The notes below the pieces were generated by a model. The model did no database searches, was not told the origin of the DNA, and saw only the letters and a program-made list of their open reading frames with translations. A DNA stretch of 64,000 bases from assembly GCF_900106795.1 (NCBI RefSeq), contig NZ_FNNS01000006.1:1-64000 (forward strand), written 5' to 3'. Position numbers and translations under genes: made by a program. Positions 25,063 through 33,695 of the stretch are shown here, piece by piece (position 1 is the stretch's first letter; each line of letters starts with the position of its first letter). Origin of the DNA: Aequorivita viscosa (GTDB lineage Bacteria > Bacteroidota > Bacteroidia > Flavobacteriales > Flavobacteriaceae).

Positions 25063-26202
25063 TTATTTTTTTACGGCGCTACAACCCGCCATTGTTGTGA
25101 TTTTTATTACCTCGGTTGCAGGAAGATTTTCATTTCTATTCACGGTTTCCTGCACTACATTTCTTGTTATATTTTCGAAAGCTACTTCGGTAGGTGTTGC
25201 TGTTTGTAACGCAGCTGGCCTACCTACGTCTCCTGCTTCACGAATACTTTGCACCAACGGAACCTCTCCCAAGAAAGGAACTTGTAAATCTTCCGAAAGG
25301 TTTTTGGCACCTTCTTTTCCGAAAATATAATACTTATTATCAGGCAGTTCGGCAGGTGTAAAGTAAGACATGTTTTCAACGAGTCCCAAAACTGGAACAT
25401 CTATATTTTCTTGCCTAAACATTCCTACTCCCCTGCGCGCATCGGCCAAGGCAACGTTTTGCGGTGTACTCACTACAACTGCACCAGTAATAGGCAGTGA
25501 TTGCATGATACTTAAATGAATATCACCCGTTCCTGGTGGCAAGTCGATTAACATAAAGTCGAGTTCGCCCCAATCGGCATCAAAAATTAATTGGTTTAAT
25601 GCTTTAGCAGCCATAGGTCCCCGCCAAATTACGGCTTGACCTGGTTGTGTAAAGAAACCGATACTTAGTACTTTTACACCATAGCTTTCTATCGGCTTCA
25701 TTTTGCTTTTTCCTCCAACGTCTACCGATAGTGGCTTTTCCATTTCCACGTCGAACATCATAGGAATGGATGGTCCGTAAATATCGGCATCAAGAATACC
25801 AACTTTAAAACCCATTTTTGCCAAAGAAACAGCAATATTTGAAGTTACTGTACTTTTTCCGACACCTCCTTTTCCTGAAGCCACGGCAATAATATTTTTA
25901 ATTCCAGGAATTGGTTTTCCTTTAATTAAATTCGGGTTTTGTGGCTTTGGTGGAGCCTCTACTTTTATATTTACTTGAACCTTAGCATTGGCGTCAACTC
26001 TTTCTTTTATGACCTTGATTACATCAGCCTCAGCTCGTTTTTTTATGTGAAGTGCTGGAGTTGAAAGTTTTAAATCTACAACAACTTCATCGGCAAAAGT
26101 TACAACATTCTGTACTACGCCGCTTTCAACCATATTTTTTCCTTCGCCAGGAGCCGTAATTGTCTCTAAGGCCGATAGGATGTCTTTTTTTGAAATACTC
26201 AT
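25063..26202 (-). CDS. Mrp/NBP35-family Fe-S carrier ATPase
   Basis: 379 residues. An N-terminal MIP18/DUF59 domain (about 1-80) is fused to a deviant-Walker ATPase with SGKGGVGKST at residues 109-118, ILDADIYGPSIPMMF and LIDLPPGTGDIHLS. The C-terminal tail ends TMAGCSAVKK. ApbC/Mrp proteins bind and transfer [4Fe-4S] clusters. The family's usual CxxC after the ATPase core is not obvious; the lone C-terminal Cys may substitute. First gene of the Fe-S cluster, with a TATATTTG box 36 bases upstream. Confidence 0.92.
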   Translation of the reverse strand: MSISKKDILSALETITAPGEGKNMVESGVVQNVVTFADEVVVDLKLSTPALHIKKRAEADVIKVIKERVDANAKVQVNIKVEAPPKPQNPNLIKGKPIPGIKNIIAVASGKGGVGKSTVTSNIAVSLAKMGFKVGILDADIYGPSIPMMFDVEMEKPLSVDVGGKSKMKPIESYGVKVLSIGFFTQPGQAVIWRGPMAAKALNQLIFDADWGELDFMLIDLPPGTGDIHLSIMQSLPITGAVVVSTPQNVALADARRGVGMFRQENIDVPVLGLVENMSYFTPAELPDNKYYIFGKEGAKNLSEDLQVPFLGEVPLVQSIREAGDVGRPAALQTATPTEVAFENITRNVVQETVNRNENLPATEVIKITTMAGCSAVKK

Positions 26203-26237
26203 ACTATTGCTTTGATATTTAGATTCATTCTAAAGTG

Positions 26238-26245
26238 CAAATATA
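26238..26245 (-). promoter_or_regulatory. -7 box TATATTTG of the mrp-nfu operon
   Basis: Exact TAnnTTTG match on the minus strand, 35 bases before the ATG at 26202. Confidence 0.55.
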
Positions 26246-26353
26246 GTAAATAAAGTTGGCAGTATTCCGTGGCGAAGGATAGGAAAAGGATAAAAGATAA
26301 AAATATCTCTTATTGAAGTATAGCAACTTAAAAAGAGAAAGATTGGTAATCCG

Positions 26354-26683
26354 CTATAGGGTTAATTCTGTAGTGGGATCCCAAAAATATTCTTCGAAAT
26401 CACGGACTTTATTGTCTACAACTTTCACCCCTTCGCTTTCTAGAAGCTCCTTCATTAAATTAGTTCCTTGAAAATGATGTTTGCCAGTAAGTAATCCAAT
26501 TCTGTTCACAACTCTATGCGCAGGAACATTTAATTTATCGCTTCCATTCAATGCCCAACCTACCATTCTAGCACTGCCTGGAGCTCCAAGATACTTGGCT
26601 ATTGCCCCATACGTGGTAATTCTTCCGTACGGAATAAGTTTGGTTATTTCATAAACTTTAGAGAAAAATCCGTCGCCTGACAT
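26354..26683 (-). CDS. Alkyltransferase-like (ATL) DNA-binding protein
   Basis: 109 residues covering the C-terminal domain of O6-alkylguanine-DNA alkyltransferase: IPYGRITTYGAIAKYLG, ARMVGWAL and VPAHRVVNRIGLLTGK. The acceptor cysteine of the usual PCHRV is Ala55, so it cannot remove alkyl groups. Known ATLs bind O6-alkylguanine and hand it to nucleotide excision repair. Many ATLs carry Trp at this place; Ala is another recurring form. It starts one base after the LysE gene stop, on the same strand, and is probably co-transcribed with it. Confidence 0.88.
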   Translation of the reverse strand: MSGDGFFSKVYEITKLIPYGRITTYGAIAKYLGAPGSARMVGWALNGSDKLNVPAHRVVNRIGLLTGKHHFQGTNLMKELLESEGVKVVDNKVRDFEEYFWDPTTELTL

Positions 26684-26684
26684 T

Positions 26685-27311
26685 TTAAAACTCTTTCAGG
26701 ATTTTAAGAAATGTAATGATCGATATTACTGCTGTTATAGAACCGATGATGTAATTCATATTCATTTTAAATTTTTGAGGCTCATTTCGCGCTCTAAAAA
26801 ACTGAACATAAAGTGCAAGAACGCTAAGTGTTCCTAATCCTGCAGCAACCACAGCCACCCATAATTCAGGTTGAGAAAATGAAAACCATCCAAAGACTGA
26901 AAATGTAATGCCTAAATAAATCCAATATGGTAGCGGCAGTAGGTTTAACATTGCAAGAAACATGCCTGAGAAAAATCGACTTGTTTTGGAGTATGTGTCC
27001 CTATCCCTGAACTCCCTTCTCGTATCTTTCGCAATAAAAATAAAGTAGATGGTTAAGCTTATAAAAATACCGAGAGCAACTTTTTGTAGTACATCCACAA
27101 TTCCGGGGTGCATTTCGATATAACGAGCAAAGATAAGGGCTATATACGTTTGTATCATTACCGTTACACAAACCCCGATTGAAAAAAGCATACCCTTTTT
27201 TCGTCCTTCTTTCATGCTAACTTTGGCTGCGTACATATTAATCAAACCAGGAGGAATGACTCCAATCAAAGCCCCGAAAAATCCGATCAGGAAGTTGTAT
27301 AAAATTGCCAT
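26685..27311 (-). CDS. LysE/RhtB-family exporter
   Basis: 208-residue inner-membrane protein with about six hydrophobic helices. The N-terminal block FFGALIGVIPPGLINMYAAKVSMKEG matches the LysE fold, which exports amino acids or similar small molecules. The substrate is not predictable. It sits between trmB and the ATL gene, all on the minus strand with short gaps (38 and 1 bases), so they may form one operon. Confidence 0.8.
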   Translation of the reverse strand: MAILYNFLIGFFGALIGVIPPGLINMYAAKVSMKEGRKKGMLFSIGVCVTVMIQTYIALIFARYIEMHPGIVDVLQKVALGIFISLTIYFIFIAKDTRREFRDRDTYSKTSRFFSGMFLAMLNLLPLPYWIYLGITFSVFGWFSFSQPELWVAVVAAGLGTLSVLALYVQFFRARNEPQKFKMNMNYIIGSITAVISIITFLKILKEF

Positions 27312-27349
27312 TAGGGGCCATTGTTTTTGTGAATATAATAAATTTTAAT

Positions 27350-28024
27350 TTAACGGAATTTAAATCTGGTGTAGGTAATCTTTTTCCCTTTCTCTAAATA
27401 CTGTTGTTCATAGAATGTCTGAATGCTGGTTACAGCTTCTGGAGAGCCGTCGCTTCCATAGACGTCGTGGTTTGCAAATTCGACTATTTCGCCTAAGCCG
27501 TGAAGCAAGCCGAGTGTATAGCCGTGCATGAATTCGCTATCTGTTTTCAGGTGCACAACACCATCAGCTTTCAGGATTTTTTTATATTTCTGAAGAAATT
27601 CAAAATTGGTTAACCTATGTTTTGTACGCTTATATTTAATCTGCGGATCAGGGAAGGTAATCCAAATTTCATCGACCTCATTCTCTGCAAAAATTTCGTC
27701 AACAAGTTCAATTTGAGTGCGAAGAAAACCAACATTTACAAGATTTTCTTCTAAAGCTGTTTTAGCACCTCGCCAAAAACGAGCGCCTTTTATATCGACG
27801 CCCAAGAAGTTTTTATCTGGGAATGCTTTCGCAAGATTTACGGAGTATTCACCCTTTCCACAGCCCAGTTCAAGAACTAACGGGTTATCATTTTCAAAGA
27901 AATCTTTACGCCAATTTCCTTTTAGCTTCAACGAATCGTTAAAAACTTCTTCACGCGATGGCTGCACCACATTAGCAAAAGTTTCATTCTCCTTAAAGCG
28001 TCTAAGTTTATTTTTACTTCCCAC
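27350..28024 (-). CDS. trmB: tRNA (guanine46-N7)-methyltransferase
   Basis: 224-residue SAM-dependent enzyme that modifies G46 of tRNAs. The SAM motif is LVLELGCGKGEYSVNLAKAFP, with FLGVDIKGARFWRGAK. The family signature ITFPDPQIKYKRTKHRLT holds the catalytic Asp, and LKTDSEFMHGY lies near the C-terminal half. The N-terminal extension MGSKNKLRRFKE is normal in Bacteroidota. It is the first gene of the minus-strand trmB-lysE-ATL group. Confidence 0.95.
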   Translation of the reverse strand: MGSKNKLRRFKENETFANVVQPSREEVFNDSLKLKGNWRKDFFENDNPLVLELGCGKGEYSVNLAKAFPDKNFLGVDIKGARFWRGAKTALEENLVNVGFLRTQIELVDEIFAENEVDEIWITFPDPQIKYKRTKHRLTNFEFLQKYKKILKADGVVHLKTDSEFMHGYTLGLLHGLGEIVEFANHDVYGSDGSPEAVTSIQTFYEQQYLEKGKKITYTRFKFR

Positions 28025-28396
28025 TATTTATATTGTTGTATGATTATAGAACAAAAAGCCTGTTTTTTTATTCAAAAGTTTAATTATTTAAACCAATAAG
28101 CTAAAAGCAGATAACTCTTTTAATACTGCTACATTTTGGTTTCAATAATCTGCAAAACTAAGGAAATATAACGCGGCTACAATTGTTCAATTCTATTTTA
28201 TAATAATCTCTAAACACAAAAATTAACAATATGTTATGAAATGACTTCTATATGTTCGCTACCTTTACTTAAAATCAAACGAAAAACATAGCTTTTTTAA
28301 CTAGACTGACTTTAACATCAGTTAGTTGAAGTGATTGATTTTATAAGGTGTATCTACTTATTTTGTTTAACTAATAACTTAGAAGAGTATAGAGAA
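28025..28396. other. Divergent intergenic region, no gene found
   Basis: 372 very AT-rich bases between divergent trmB and a glycosyltransferase gene. A TACCTTTA near 28259 resembles a -7 box for rightward transcription. An in-frame extension of the glycosyltransferase to 28331 lacks a signal or family similarity and is taken as untranslated. No RNA structure was recognised. Confidence 0.4.
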
Positions 28397-29455
28397 ATGA
28401 AAACAATAATGGTGGCTCCTTTAAACTGGGGCTTAGGTCATGCCACTCGATGTATACCGATTATCCACGCCTTGAAAGAACAAAATTTTAAAGTGTTAAT
28501 AGCTTCTGACGGGGCCGCCCTAACATTACTGCAAAAAGAATTTCCTGATATAGAATCTATTGAACTTCCTTCGTACCGTGTAAGATATCCCTCGCACGGA
28601 TTCTTTTTTAAGTGGAAAATGCTATTCTCACTTCCACGTATTTACAAAACAATGATTGCCGAACACAAACTAACTGCAAAATTGGTTAGTGAAGGAAAAA
28701 TAGATGGAATTATTAGTGATTCCCGTTTTGGTGCTAGAAATATTAAAGTACCGAGTGCTTACATAACACACCAGTTGAATGTGAAGACGGGAAGTACCAC
28801 ATTTTTAAGTAGCAAAATGCATCAAAAAATAATTAAAAAGTTTGATGTATGCTGGGTTCCCGATGTAAAAGCGCCAGTAACCAACCTAAGCGGTAGATTG
28901 GGGCATATTGAAAAGCCTAATTTCTCGGTAGAATACCTAGGCGTTTTGAGTAGGATGAAAAAAACACCGCAACCTCACAGTGTTGATATTTTGGCACTGA
29001 TTTCTGGACCAGAACCTCAACGCACCTATTTTGAAGAAAGCTTGAAAGTGGAACTGGAAAACAGTAAGAAAAACGTAATAATGGTTCGAGGTGTTATAGA
29101 AGACGAACAAAAATGGACAAAACACGGAAACATTAGTATTGTTAATTTTATGCAAAGCAGCGAGCTTGAAGAAATGATAAATAAAAGTGAATTAATAGTT
29201 TCACGATCTGGATACACAACACTATTAGACCTAACTATTCTTGATAAAAAAGTGTTTTTTGTACCTACTCCGGGGCAATACGAACAGGAATATTTAGCTA
29301 AACGATTAAAAGGATTAGGAATTGCCCCCTATTGTCCTCAAAATAAATTTAAAGCAGAAAAACTAAATGAAGCAGTGGTGTACCAGGGCTTAAAGCCGTT
29401 TAAACAGCCTCTAGTCGATTTTTCAAGGCTTTTTTCCCTTTTCCAAGGTAAATGA
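28397..29455 (+). CDS. GT28-like glycosyltransferase
   Basis: 352 residues from ATG 28397. The N-terminal GLGHATRCIPIIHAL and the C-terminal donor-site block ELIVSRSGYTTLLDLTILDKKVFFVPTPGQYEQEYLA match the MurG/GT28 (GT-B) superfamily. The role is therefore sugar transfer from a nucleotide-sugar, probably at the membrane surface; the acceptor is unknown. An in-frame upstream start would add 22 residues before the conserved MKTIMVAPLNWG and is rejected. Its last 33 bases overlap the 3' end of the convergent histidine kinase gene. Confidence 0.8.
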   Translation: MKTIMVAPLNWGLGHATRCIPIIHALKEQNFKVLIASDGAALTLLQKEFPDIESIELPSYRVRYPSHGFFFKWKMLFSLPRIYKTMIAEHKLTAKLVSEGKIDGIISDSRFGARNIKVPSAYITHQLNVKTGSTTFLSSKMHQKIIKKFDVCWVPDVKAPVTNLSGRLGHIEKPNFSVEYLGVLSRMKKTPQPHSVDILALISGPEPQRTYFEESLKVELENSKKNVIMVRGVIEDEQKWTKHGNISIVNFMQSSELEEMINKSELIVSRSGYTTLLDLTILDKKVFFVPTPGQYEQEYLAKRLKGLGIAPYCPQNKFKAEKLNEAVVYQGLKPFKQPLVDFSRLFSLFQGK

Positions 29456-30466
29456 AAACTCTGAACCTATACCTAACTGACTTTCAAGGTAAATTTTTTC
29501 GGAATGACCTTCGACTATATGTTTAACTATAGATAATCCTAAGCCACTTCCACCTTCTTTTCTAGAACCACTTTTATCTATACGATAAAAACGCTCAAAA
29601 ATTCGAGTTAAGTTTTCGTTGGCGATTCCTTCTCCATTGTCGGTAACTCTAACAAGAATTTTGTTTTTCAATAAATTTTCTATCGCTACTTCGGTAGTTC
29701 CATCTCGTTTTCCATATTTTATGGAGTTAACAATCAGGTTGATCAAAACTTGTTCAATACGTTCTTTATCGCCATTAACAATTATAGGCTCACTATACGC
29801 TTTATCAAATGTGAGCATAATATTTTTTTTAGCCGCTTTCATTTCCAGTAAGTCGAGTACATTTTGGACAAGCGTTACAATATTAAAATCATCTCGTTTT
29901 AATACAAGTCCTCCCGACTCAAGCTGGGTTATCATATCCAAATCCCTAACAATATGAATAAGTCTTTCAACACCTTTACTGGCTCCCTGAAGATATTTTT
30001 TCCGAACTTTTTTATCATTTATAGCACCATCTAAAAGCGTTAAAACGTAACCTTGTACTGTAAAGAGCGGAGTTTTTAATTCGTGCGAAATATTTCCCAT
30101 AAACTCTTTTCGGTAGTTTTCACGAACGTTTAAGGTCTCTATTTCTAACTTTTTATCGTGCGCAAATCGTTCAACTTCACGCGTTAACATCTCTAAATCT
30201 GTTGTTATTGGAGGGTTCGTGAAATTTTCATTATCTAAAAGGCTTACATCGCGGTATATTTTTTTTATACGTGCATCAATAAATTTTTCAATCCTAAATT
30301 GCAAAATGAAAAATGAAACGATAAAGATTACAACATAAAACAGAAGTAACCAAGCAGGTATTTTATCTGTGTAAAAATATAGAAAAGCCCCAGCCACTAT
30401 TGCACTGCAACCCGCGATTAACAGTGAAGAATAAAGTGCTAGGCTATATTTTTTGAAAACTCTCAT
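29423..30466 (-). CDS. Sensor histidine kinase, PhoR-like
   Basis: 347 residues: two N-terminal membrane helices (about 10-32 and 38-56) with almost no periplasmic loop, HisKA with phospho-acceptor His128 in GNISHELKTP, and HATPase with NLIVNSIKYG (N box), VTDNGEGI and GGSGLGLSIVKHIVEGH. It lacks a sizeable external sensor domain, so it may sense through the membrane or through a partner, as PhoR-type kinases do. It starts 4 bases after the response regulator stop, giving a paired two-component system. Confidence 0.93.
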   Translation of the reverse strand: MRVFKKYSLALYSSLLIAGCSAIVAGAFLYFYTDKIPAWLLLFYVVIFIVSFFILQFRIEKFIDARIKKIYRDVSLLDNENFTNPPITTDLEMLTREVERFAHDKKLEIETLNVRENYRKEFMGNISHELKTPLFTVQGYVLTLLDGAINDKKVRKKYLQGASKGVERLIHIVRDLDMITQLESGGLVLKRDDFNIVTLVQNVLDLLEMKAAKKNIMLTFDKAYSEPIIVNGDKERIEQVLINLIVNSIKYGKRDGTTEVAIENLLKNKILVRVTDNGEGIANENLTRIFERFYRIDKSGSRKEGGSGLGLSIVKHIVEGHSEKIYLESQLGIGSEFSFTLEKGKKP

Positions 30467-30470
30467 TTAC

Positions 30471-31151
30471 TTAGGCCACAAATTTATAGCCTACTCCTTT
30501 TACTGTTTTAAACTTGTCATCGCCTATTTTTTCGCGAAGTTTTCGAATATGCACATCTATCGTGCGATCTCCAACCACGACTTCCATTCCCCAAATTCGG
30601 TTTAATATATCTTCACGTTTAAACACTTTTCCTGGCTGTGAAGCTAATAATGAAAGTAGCTCAAACTCCTTACGAGGCAAGGGCATCTCTTCATTTCCGA
30701 GTATAATTTTATATTCTTCCTGAATTATAGTGAGTTCTCCAAACTCCATTTTATTTTCTACTTCGGGCAGTTTAAATCTTCTAAGCAAACCTTTTACCCT
30801 ACCCACCAACACTTTAGGTTTAATAGGTTTGGTAATGTAGTCATCGGCCCCTGCATCAAATCCTGCCAATTCTGAATAATCTTCGCCTCTAGCAGTTAAA
30901 AAAGCAATGACTGTTTCCGAAAGTCCAGGAAGTTCACGTATTTTTTTACACGCTTCTATTCCATCCATTTTAGGCATCATTACATCAAGCAAAATTAATT
31001 GAGGCTTTATTTTATTTGCCAGAGAAATAGCTTCAAGACCATTTTTGGCTGTTTTTACCCGATAACCTTCAGCATTCAGGTTGTACCGGATAATTTCAAT
31101 AATATCTGGTTCGTCATCAACTAATAGAATTGTAATATCCTTGTTTTTCAT
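30471..31151 (-). CDS. OmpR/PhoB-family response regulator
   Basis: 226 residues. Receiver domain with DDE at 12-14, phospho-acceptor Asp56 in LLDVMMPKMDG and Lys in DYITKPIKPK. C-terminal winged helix (PLPRKEFELLSLLASQPGKVFKREDIL, RTIDVHIRKLREKIG, VKGVGYKF). It acts on DNA as a dimer, often at direct repeats. A tandem repeat at 31317-31364 upstream could be its site. Partner kinase is the adjacent gene. Confidence 0.94.
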   Translation of the reverse strand: MKNKDITILLVDDEPDIIEIIRYNLNAEGYRVKTAKNGLEAISLANKIKPQLILLDVMMPKMDGIEACKKIRELPGLSETVIAFLTARGEDYSELAGFDAGADDYITKPIKPKVLVGRVKGLLRRFKLPEVENKMEFGELTIIQEEYKIILGNEEMPLPRKEFELLSLLASQPGKVFKREDILNRIWGMEVVVGDRTIDVHIRKLREKIGDDKFKTVKGVGYKFVA

Positions 31152-31265
31152 AGGCGAGAACTTGAGTTATTGTTTGTAATGACAATTTAGAATATACAAA
31201 TTTTCAGTAATTGAGCTTTTTAATATAACTCAATAGATTGAGTTCTTTATAGCATTTTCTATGTG

Positions 31266-31273
31266 CAAAGATA
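31266..31273 (-). promoter_or_regulatory. -7 box TATCTTTG upstream of the two-component operon
   Basis: Exact TAnnTTTG match on the minus strand, giving a leader of about 108 bases before ATG 31151. Confidence 0.4.
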
Positions 31274-31316
31274 CTATTAAATAGAGCCCATAAATTAAAT
31301 CGCAGCATTGTTAACG

Positions 31317-31364
31317 ATTAGATAATATTAGACAGCGATTGAATAACAATTAGATAATATTAGA
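31317..31364. repeat. Two direct 16-bp repeats 32 bp apart (ATTAGATAATATTAGA)
   Basis: Identical copies at 31317-31332 and 31349-31364 are separated by exactly 16 bases, so they lie on the same face of the helix (three turns). The 320-base gap 31152-31471 holds this repeat between divergent genes for a response regulator and a T9SS protein. It may be an operator for either. Confidence 0.45.
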
Positions 31365-31439
31365 TTTTCATGAGTAAAAAATTGTATTTTTTAACAGACA
31401 TAATATTCATATAATCAACATTTTCTTTCAAACATTTTA

Positions 31440-31447
31440 TACCTTTG
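31440..31447 (+). promoter_or_regulatory. -7 box TACCTTTG of a T9SS protein gene
   Basis: Exact TAnnTTTG match ending 24 bases before ATG 31472. It excludes the in-frame upstream start at 31445. Confidence 0.55.
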
Positions 31448-31471
31448 CACCATAATCTAAAAAATTTTCTA

Positions 31472-32446
31472 ATGAAAAAAATTACATTATTGGCGGCTTT
31501 ATTTGCAAGTGCCGCTTCTTTCGCACAAATTGCAGGAACCAGTTTTGAAGAGCCAGAAGCTATTTCAGGTAAATATACCGATACTGGAGATGCAAATGTT
31601 GCGCACCAGCTAGTTAACAACCCAGACGAGCCTATCTTAAACTTTGTATCTGCTGGTGGAGAGCTAGGGTTCATGTCTTACTACGTGCCTTACGATGTTC
31701 CTTCAGTAGGTTTAACGGATGGTGATTTCGTAGGTGTTTCGAGCTTTACTCCTTCTCCAGACCTTTTATTTACCGATGGTGAGAATGGGTTTCAAATGAA
31801 TGACATCGATGGTAACATGATTGTTGAATTTGACGAAGTTGATTTAACAGGAGTAGCAGGACCAGTTATTTCTTTAGATTTCCTTTTAGACATTAACGAC
31901 AACCCACTTAACGGCAATTACGAAGGGGACGGTACAGTTAACGAAGAAGGTAGCGACAGATTAAGAATCTACATTAAAGACCTTACTAACAATACTGAAA
32001 TTGACCTTTTTAACTCTACAGGAACAGACCTTGATGATTTAGTTCCTTTTGATGCTGGAACTGGTGAGTATTTACTTCAGTGGCAACAAGCAACTGCAAC
32101 GCTTCAAACAAACACTACGGTACAATTAGTACTTGAAGGAAGATCAAACTCTGGTAGCGAGAACTTCTGGTTCGACAATATCGTTTTTGATGGAGTAATT
32201 GGTATTAACGATCAAGCAGCAAATCAATTTTCTGTATATCCAAACCCAGCAAAATCTTTTGTAAACATCAGCTCAAAAGATAGTGGTGTTAAAAACATTT
32301 CAGTTTATGATGTACTTGGTAAGCAAGTATTGAGCACTACATTAAGTGGCGAAAGATTAAACATCTCAACTTTAAATAGCGGTGTTTACATCTTAAAAAT
32401 TGAACAAGGAAAAACTTCTACAACTAAGAAATTGATTGTTCAATAA
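31472..32446 (+). CDS. Secreted protein with T9SS type A sorting domain
   Basis: 324 residues from ATG 31472. Signal peptide MKKITLLAALFASAASFAQ, a beta-rich middle domain (GTSFEEPEAISGKYTDTG onward) with many Asp residues and the NFWFDNIVFDG strand typical of carbohydrate-binding-like jelly rolls, then a type A sorting domain (QFSVYPNPAKSFVNISS, ISVYDVLGKQV, NSGVYILKIEQG, KKLIVQ). It is exported by the T9SS. No catalytic motif was identified; a glycan-binding or adhesin role is possible. Confidence 0.88.
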   Translation: MKKITLLAALFASAASFAQIAGTSFEEPEAISGKYTDTGDANVAHQLVNNPDEPILNFVSAGGELGFMSYYVPYDVPSVGLTDGDFVGVSSFTPSPDLLFTDGENGFQMNDIDGNMIVEFDEVDLTGVAGPVISLDFLLDINDNPLNGNYEGDGTVNEEGSDRLRIYIKDLTNNTEIDLFNSTGTDLDDLVPFDAGTGEYLLQWQQATATLQTNTTVQLVLEGRSNSGSENFWFDNIVFDGVIGINDQAANQFSVYPNPAKSFVNISSKDSGVKNISVYDVLGKQVLSTTLSGERLNISTLNSGVYILKIEQGKTSTTKKLIVQ

Positions 32447-32466
32447 TTTCAAGTTATACATTTTGG

Positions 32467-32496
32467 AAAACCCCTGTATTTGCAGGGGTTTTTTCA
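32467..32496 (+). terminator. Rho-independent terminator
   Basis: Stem AAAACCCCTG / CAGGGGTTTT with a 6-base loop, then more Ts. It ends the T9SS gene transcript. Confidence 0.9.
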
Positions 32497-32575
32497 TTCT
32501 CTGAGCCTATACAATTTAACTTCTTACGCTATAAGTAGTCTATAAGTTCTCAAACGTTAATCTGAAGGTTTTCAG

Positions 32576-32583
32576 TAATTTTG
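32576..32583 (+). promoter_or_regulatory. -7 box TAATTTTG of the LuxE-like gene
   Basis: Exact TAnnTTTG match ending 28 bases before ATG 32612. Confidence 0.5.
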
Positions 32584-32611
32584 AAATATTAAACCTCACA
32601 TTTAAACGCAA

Positions 32612-33586
32612 ATGCTTAAAAACGAAATTTTCAACATTAGTTCCTCAAATGATTTTGAGCGCCTGGCTATTGAAGTTTTTCGTTTTCAATATGAGAACGT
32701 GAAAGTGTATCGGGACTTTTGCGATTTACTTCGGTGTCTTCCCACCTCTGTAAAAACTATTAAAGACATTCCTTTCCTCCCTATTCAGTTTTTTAAAAGC
32801 CATTCAATTATTGCCCAAGGAATGGAACCAGAAATCACTTTTGCGAGTAGTGGCACAACCGGTACAACAACTAGCAAACACCTTGTAGCCGACTTAAAAA
32901 TCTACGAGAATAGTTTTATAAAAGCTTTTTTGAAAGAATATGGATCTCCAACAGAATACGCTATTTTAGCGTTACTGCCATCCTACCTAGAGCGAGAAGG
33001 TTCTTCCTTGATATATATGGTAGAGAACTTGATAAATGAAAGCGGTAATGAGCACAGCGGTTTTTATTTAAATGAAATGGACTCTTTAGTTCGAAAACTT
33101 GAGTTTTTAGAGCGAAAAGGTCAAAAGTCCATACTTTTAGGCGTTTCTTATGCACTTCTCGATTTAATTGAAATAAAAAAATTCCACCTAAAACATACCT
33201 TAGTAATGGAAACTGGCGGCATGAAAGGAAGAAGAAAAGAAATGATAAAAGAAGAATTACACAACGTATTAAAAAGTGGTTTTGGAGTAGGAAAAATTCA
33301 TAGTGAGTACGGAATGACCGAACTACTCTCACAAGCATATTCAAAAGGTGATGGTGTTTTTACCTGCCCACCTTGGATGAAAATTCTAACTCGAGATCCT
33401 GAAGATGCTCAAACCTATGTTACCAAAAAAACAGGAGGAATAAATGTAATTGACCTAGCAAATGTATATTCCTGCGCTTTTATTGCAACACAAGACCTCG
33501 GAAGGGTTAATGGTGATGAATCTTTTGAAATAATTGGCCGATTTGATGCCAGCGATATTCGGGGTTGCAACCTTATGGTTTTGTAG
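32612..33586 (+). CDS. LuxE/PaaK-family acyl-activating protein
   Basis: 324 residues, close to LuxE (about 370). The adenylate-forming-type motif ASSGTTGTTTSKH lies near residue 90, followed by ILLGVSYALLDL, METGGMKGRRKEM and HSEYGMTELLSQAY. LuxE activates fatty acids as acyl-AMP and carries the acyl group on a Cys. The neighbours include no lux genes, so bioluminescence is not implied. In Bacteroidota such genes often accompany surface-glycan or lipid modification. It lies alone between two terminators. Confidence 0.8.
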   Translation: MLKNEIFNISSSNDFERLAIEVFRFQYENVKVYRDFCDLLRCLPTSVKTIKDIPFLPIQFFKSHSIIAQGMEPEITFASSGTTGTTTSKHLVADLKIYENSFIKAFLKEYGSPTEYAILALLPSYLEREGSSLIYMVENLINESGNEHSGFYLNEMDSLVRKLEFLERKGQKSILLGVSYALLDLIEIKKFHLKHTLVMETGGMKGRRKEMIKEELHNVLKSGFGVGKIHSEYGMTELLSQAYSKGDGVFTCPPWMKILTRDPEDAQTYVTKKTGGINVIDLANVYSCAFIATQDLGRVNGDESFEIIGRFDASDIRGCNLMVL

Positions 33587-33695
33587 GGAAATATTTAACA
33601 CAAAACGCTGAAAATCTGTGTAAGCGATCTGTAAAACTTACGACCAAAGTACCGTGAGAAAGTGATGATTTTTCATAATTTGGTTGGTTAGTTTG

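Noticed and set aside
31317-31364. Two identical repeats as a minimal CRISPR array
   Set aside because: Only two 16-bp AT-rich repeats with a 16-base spacer, and no cas gene in the window.
32612-33586. Bioluminescence operon
   Set aside because: Only a LuxE-like gene is present; no luxA, luxB, luxC or luxD-like frames adjoin it.
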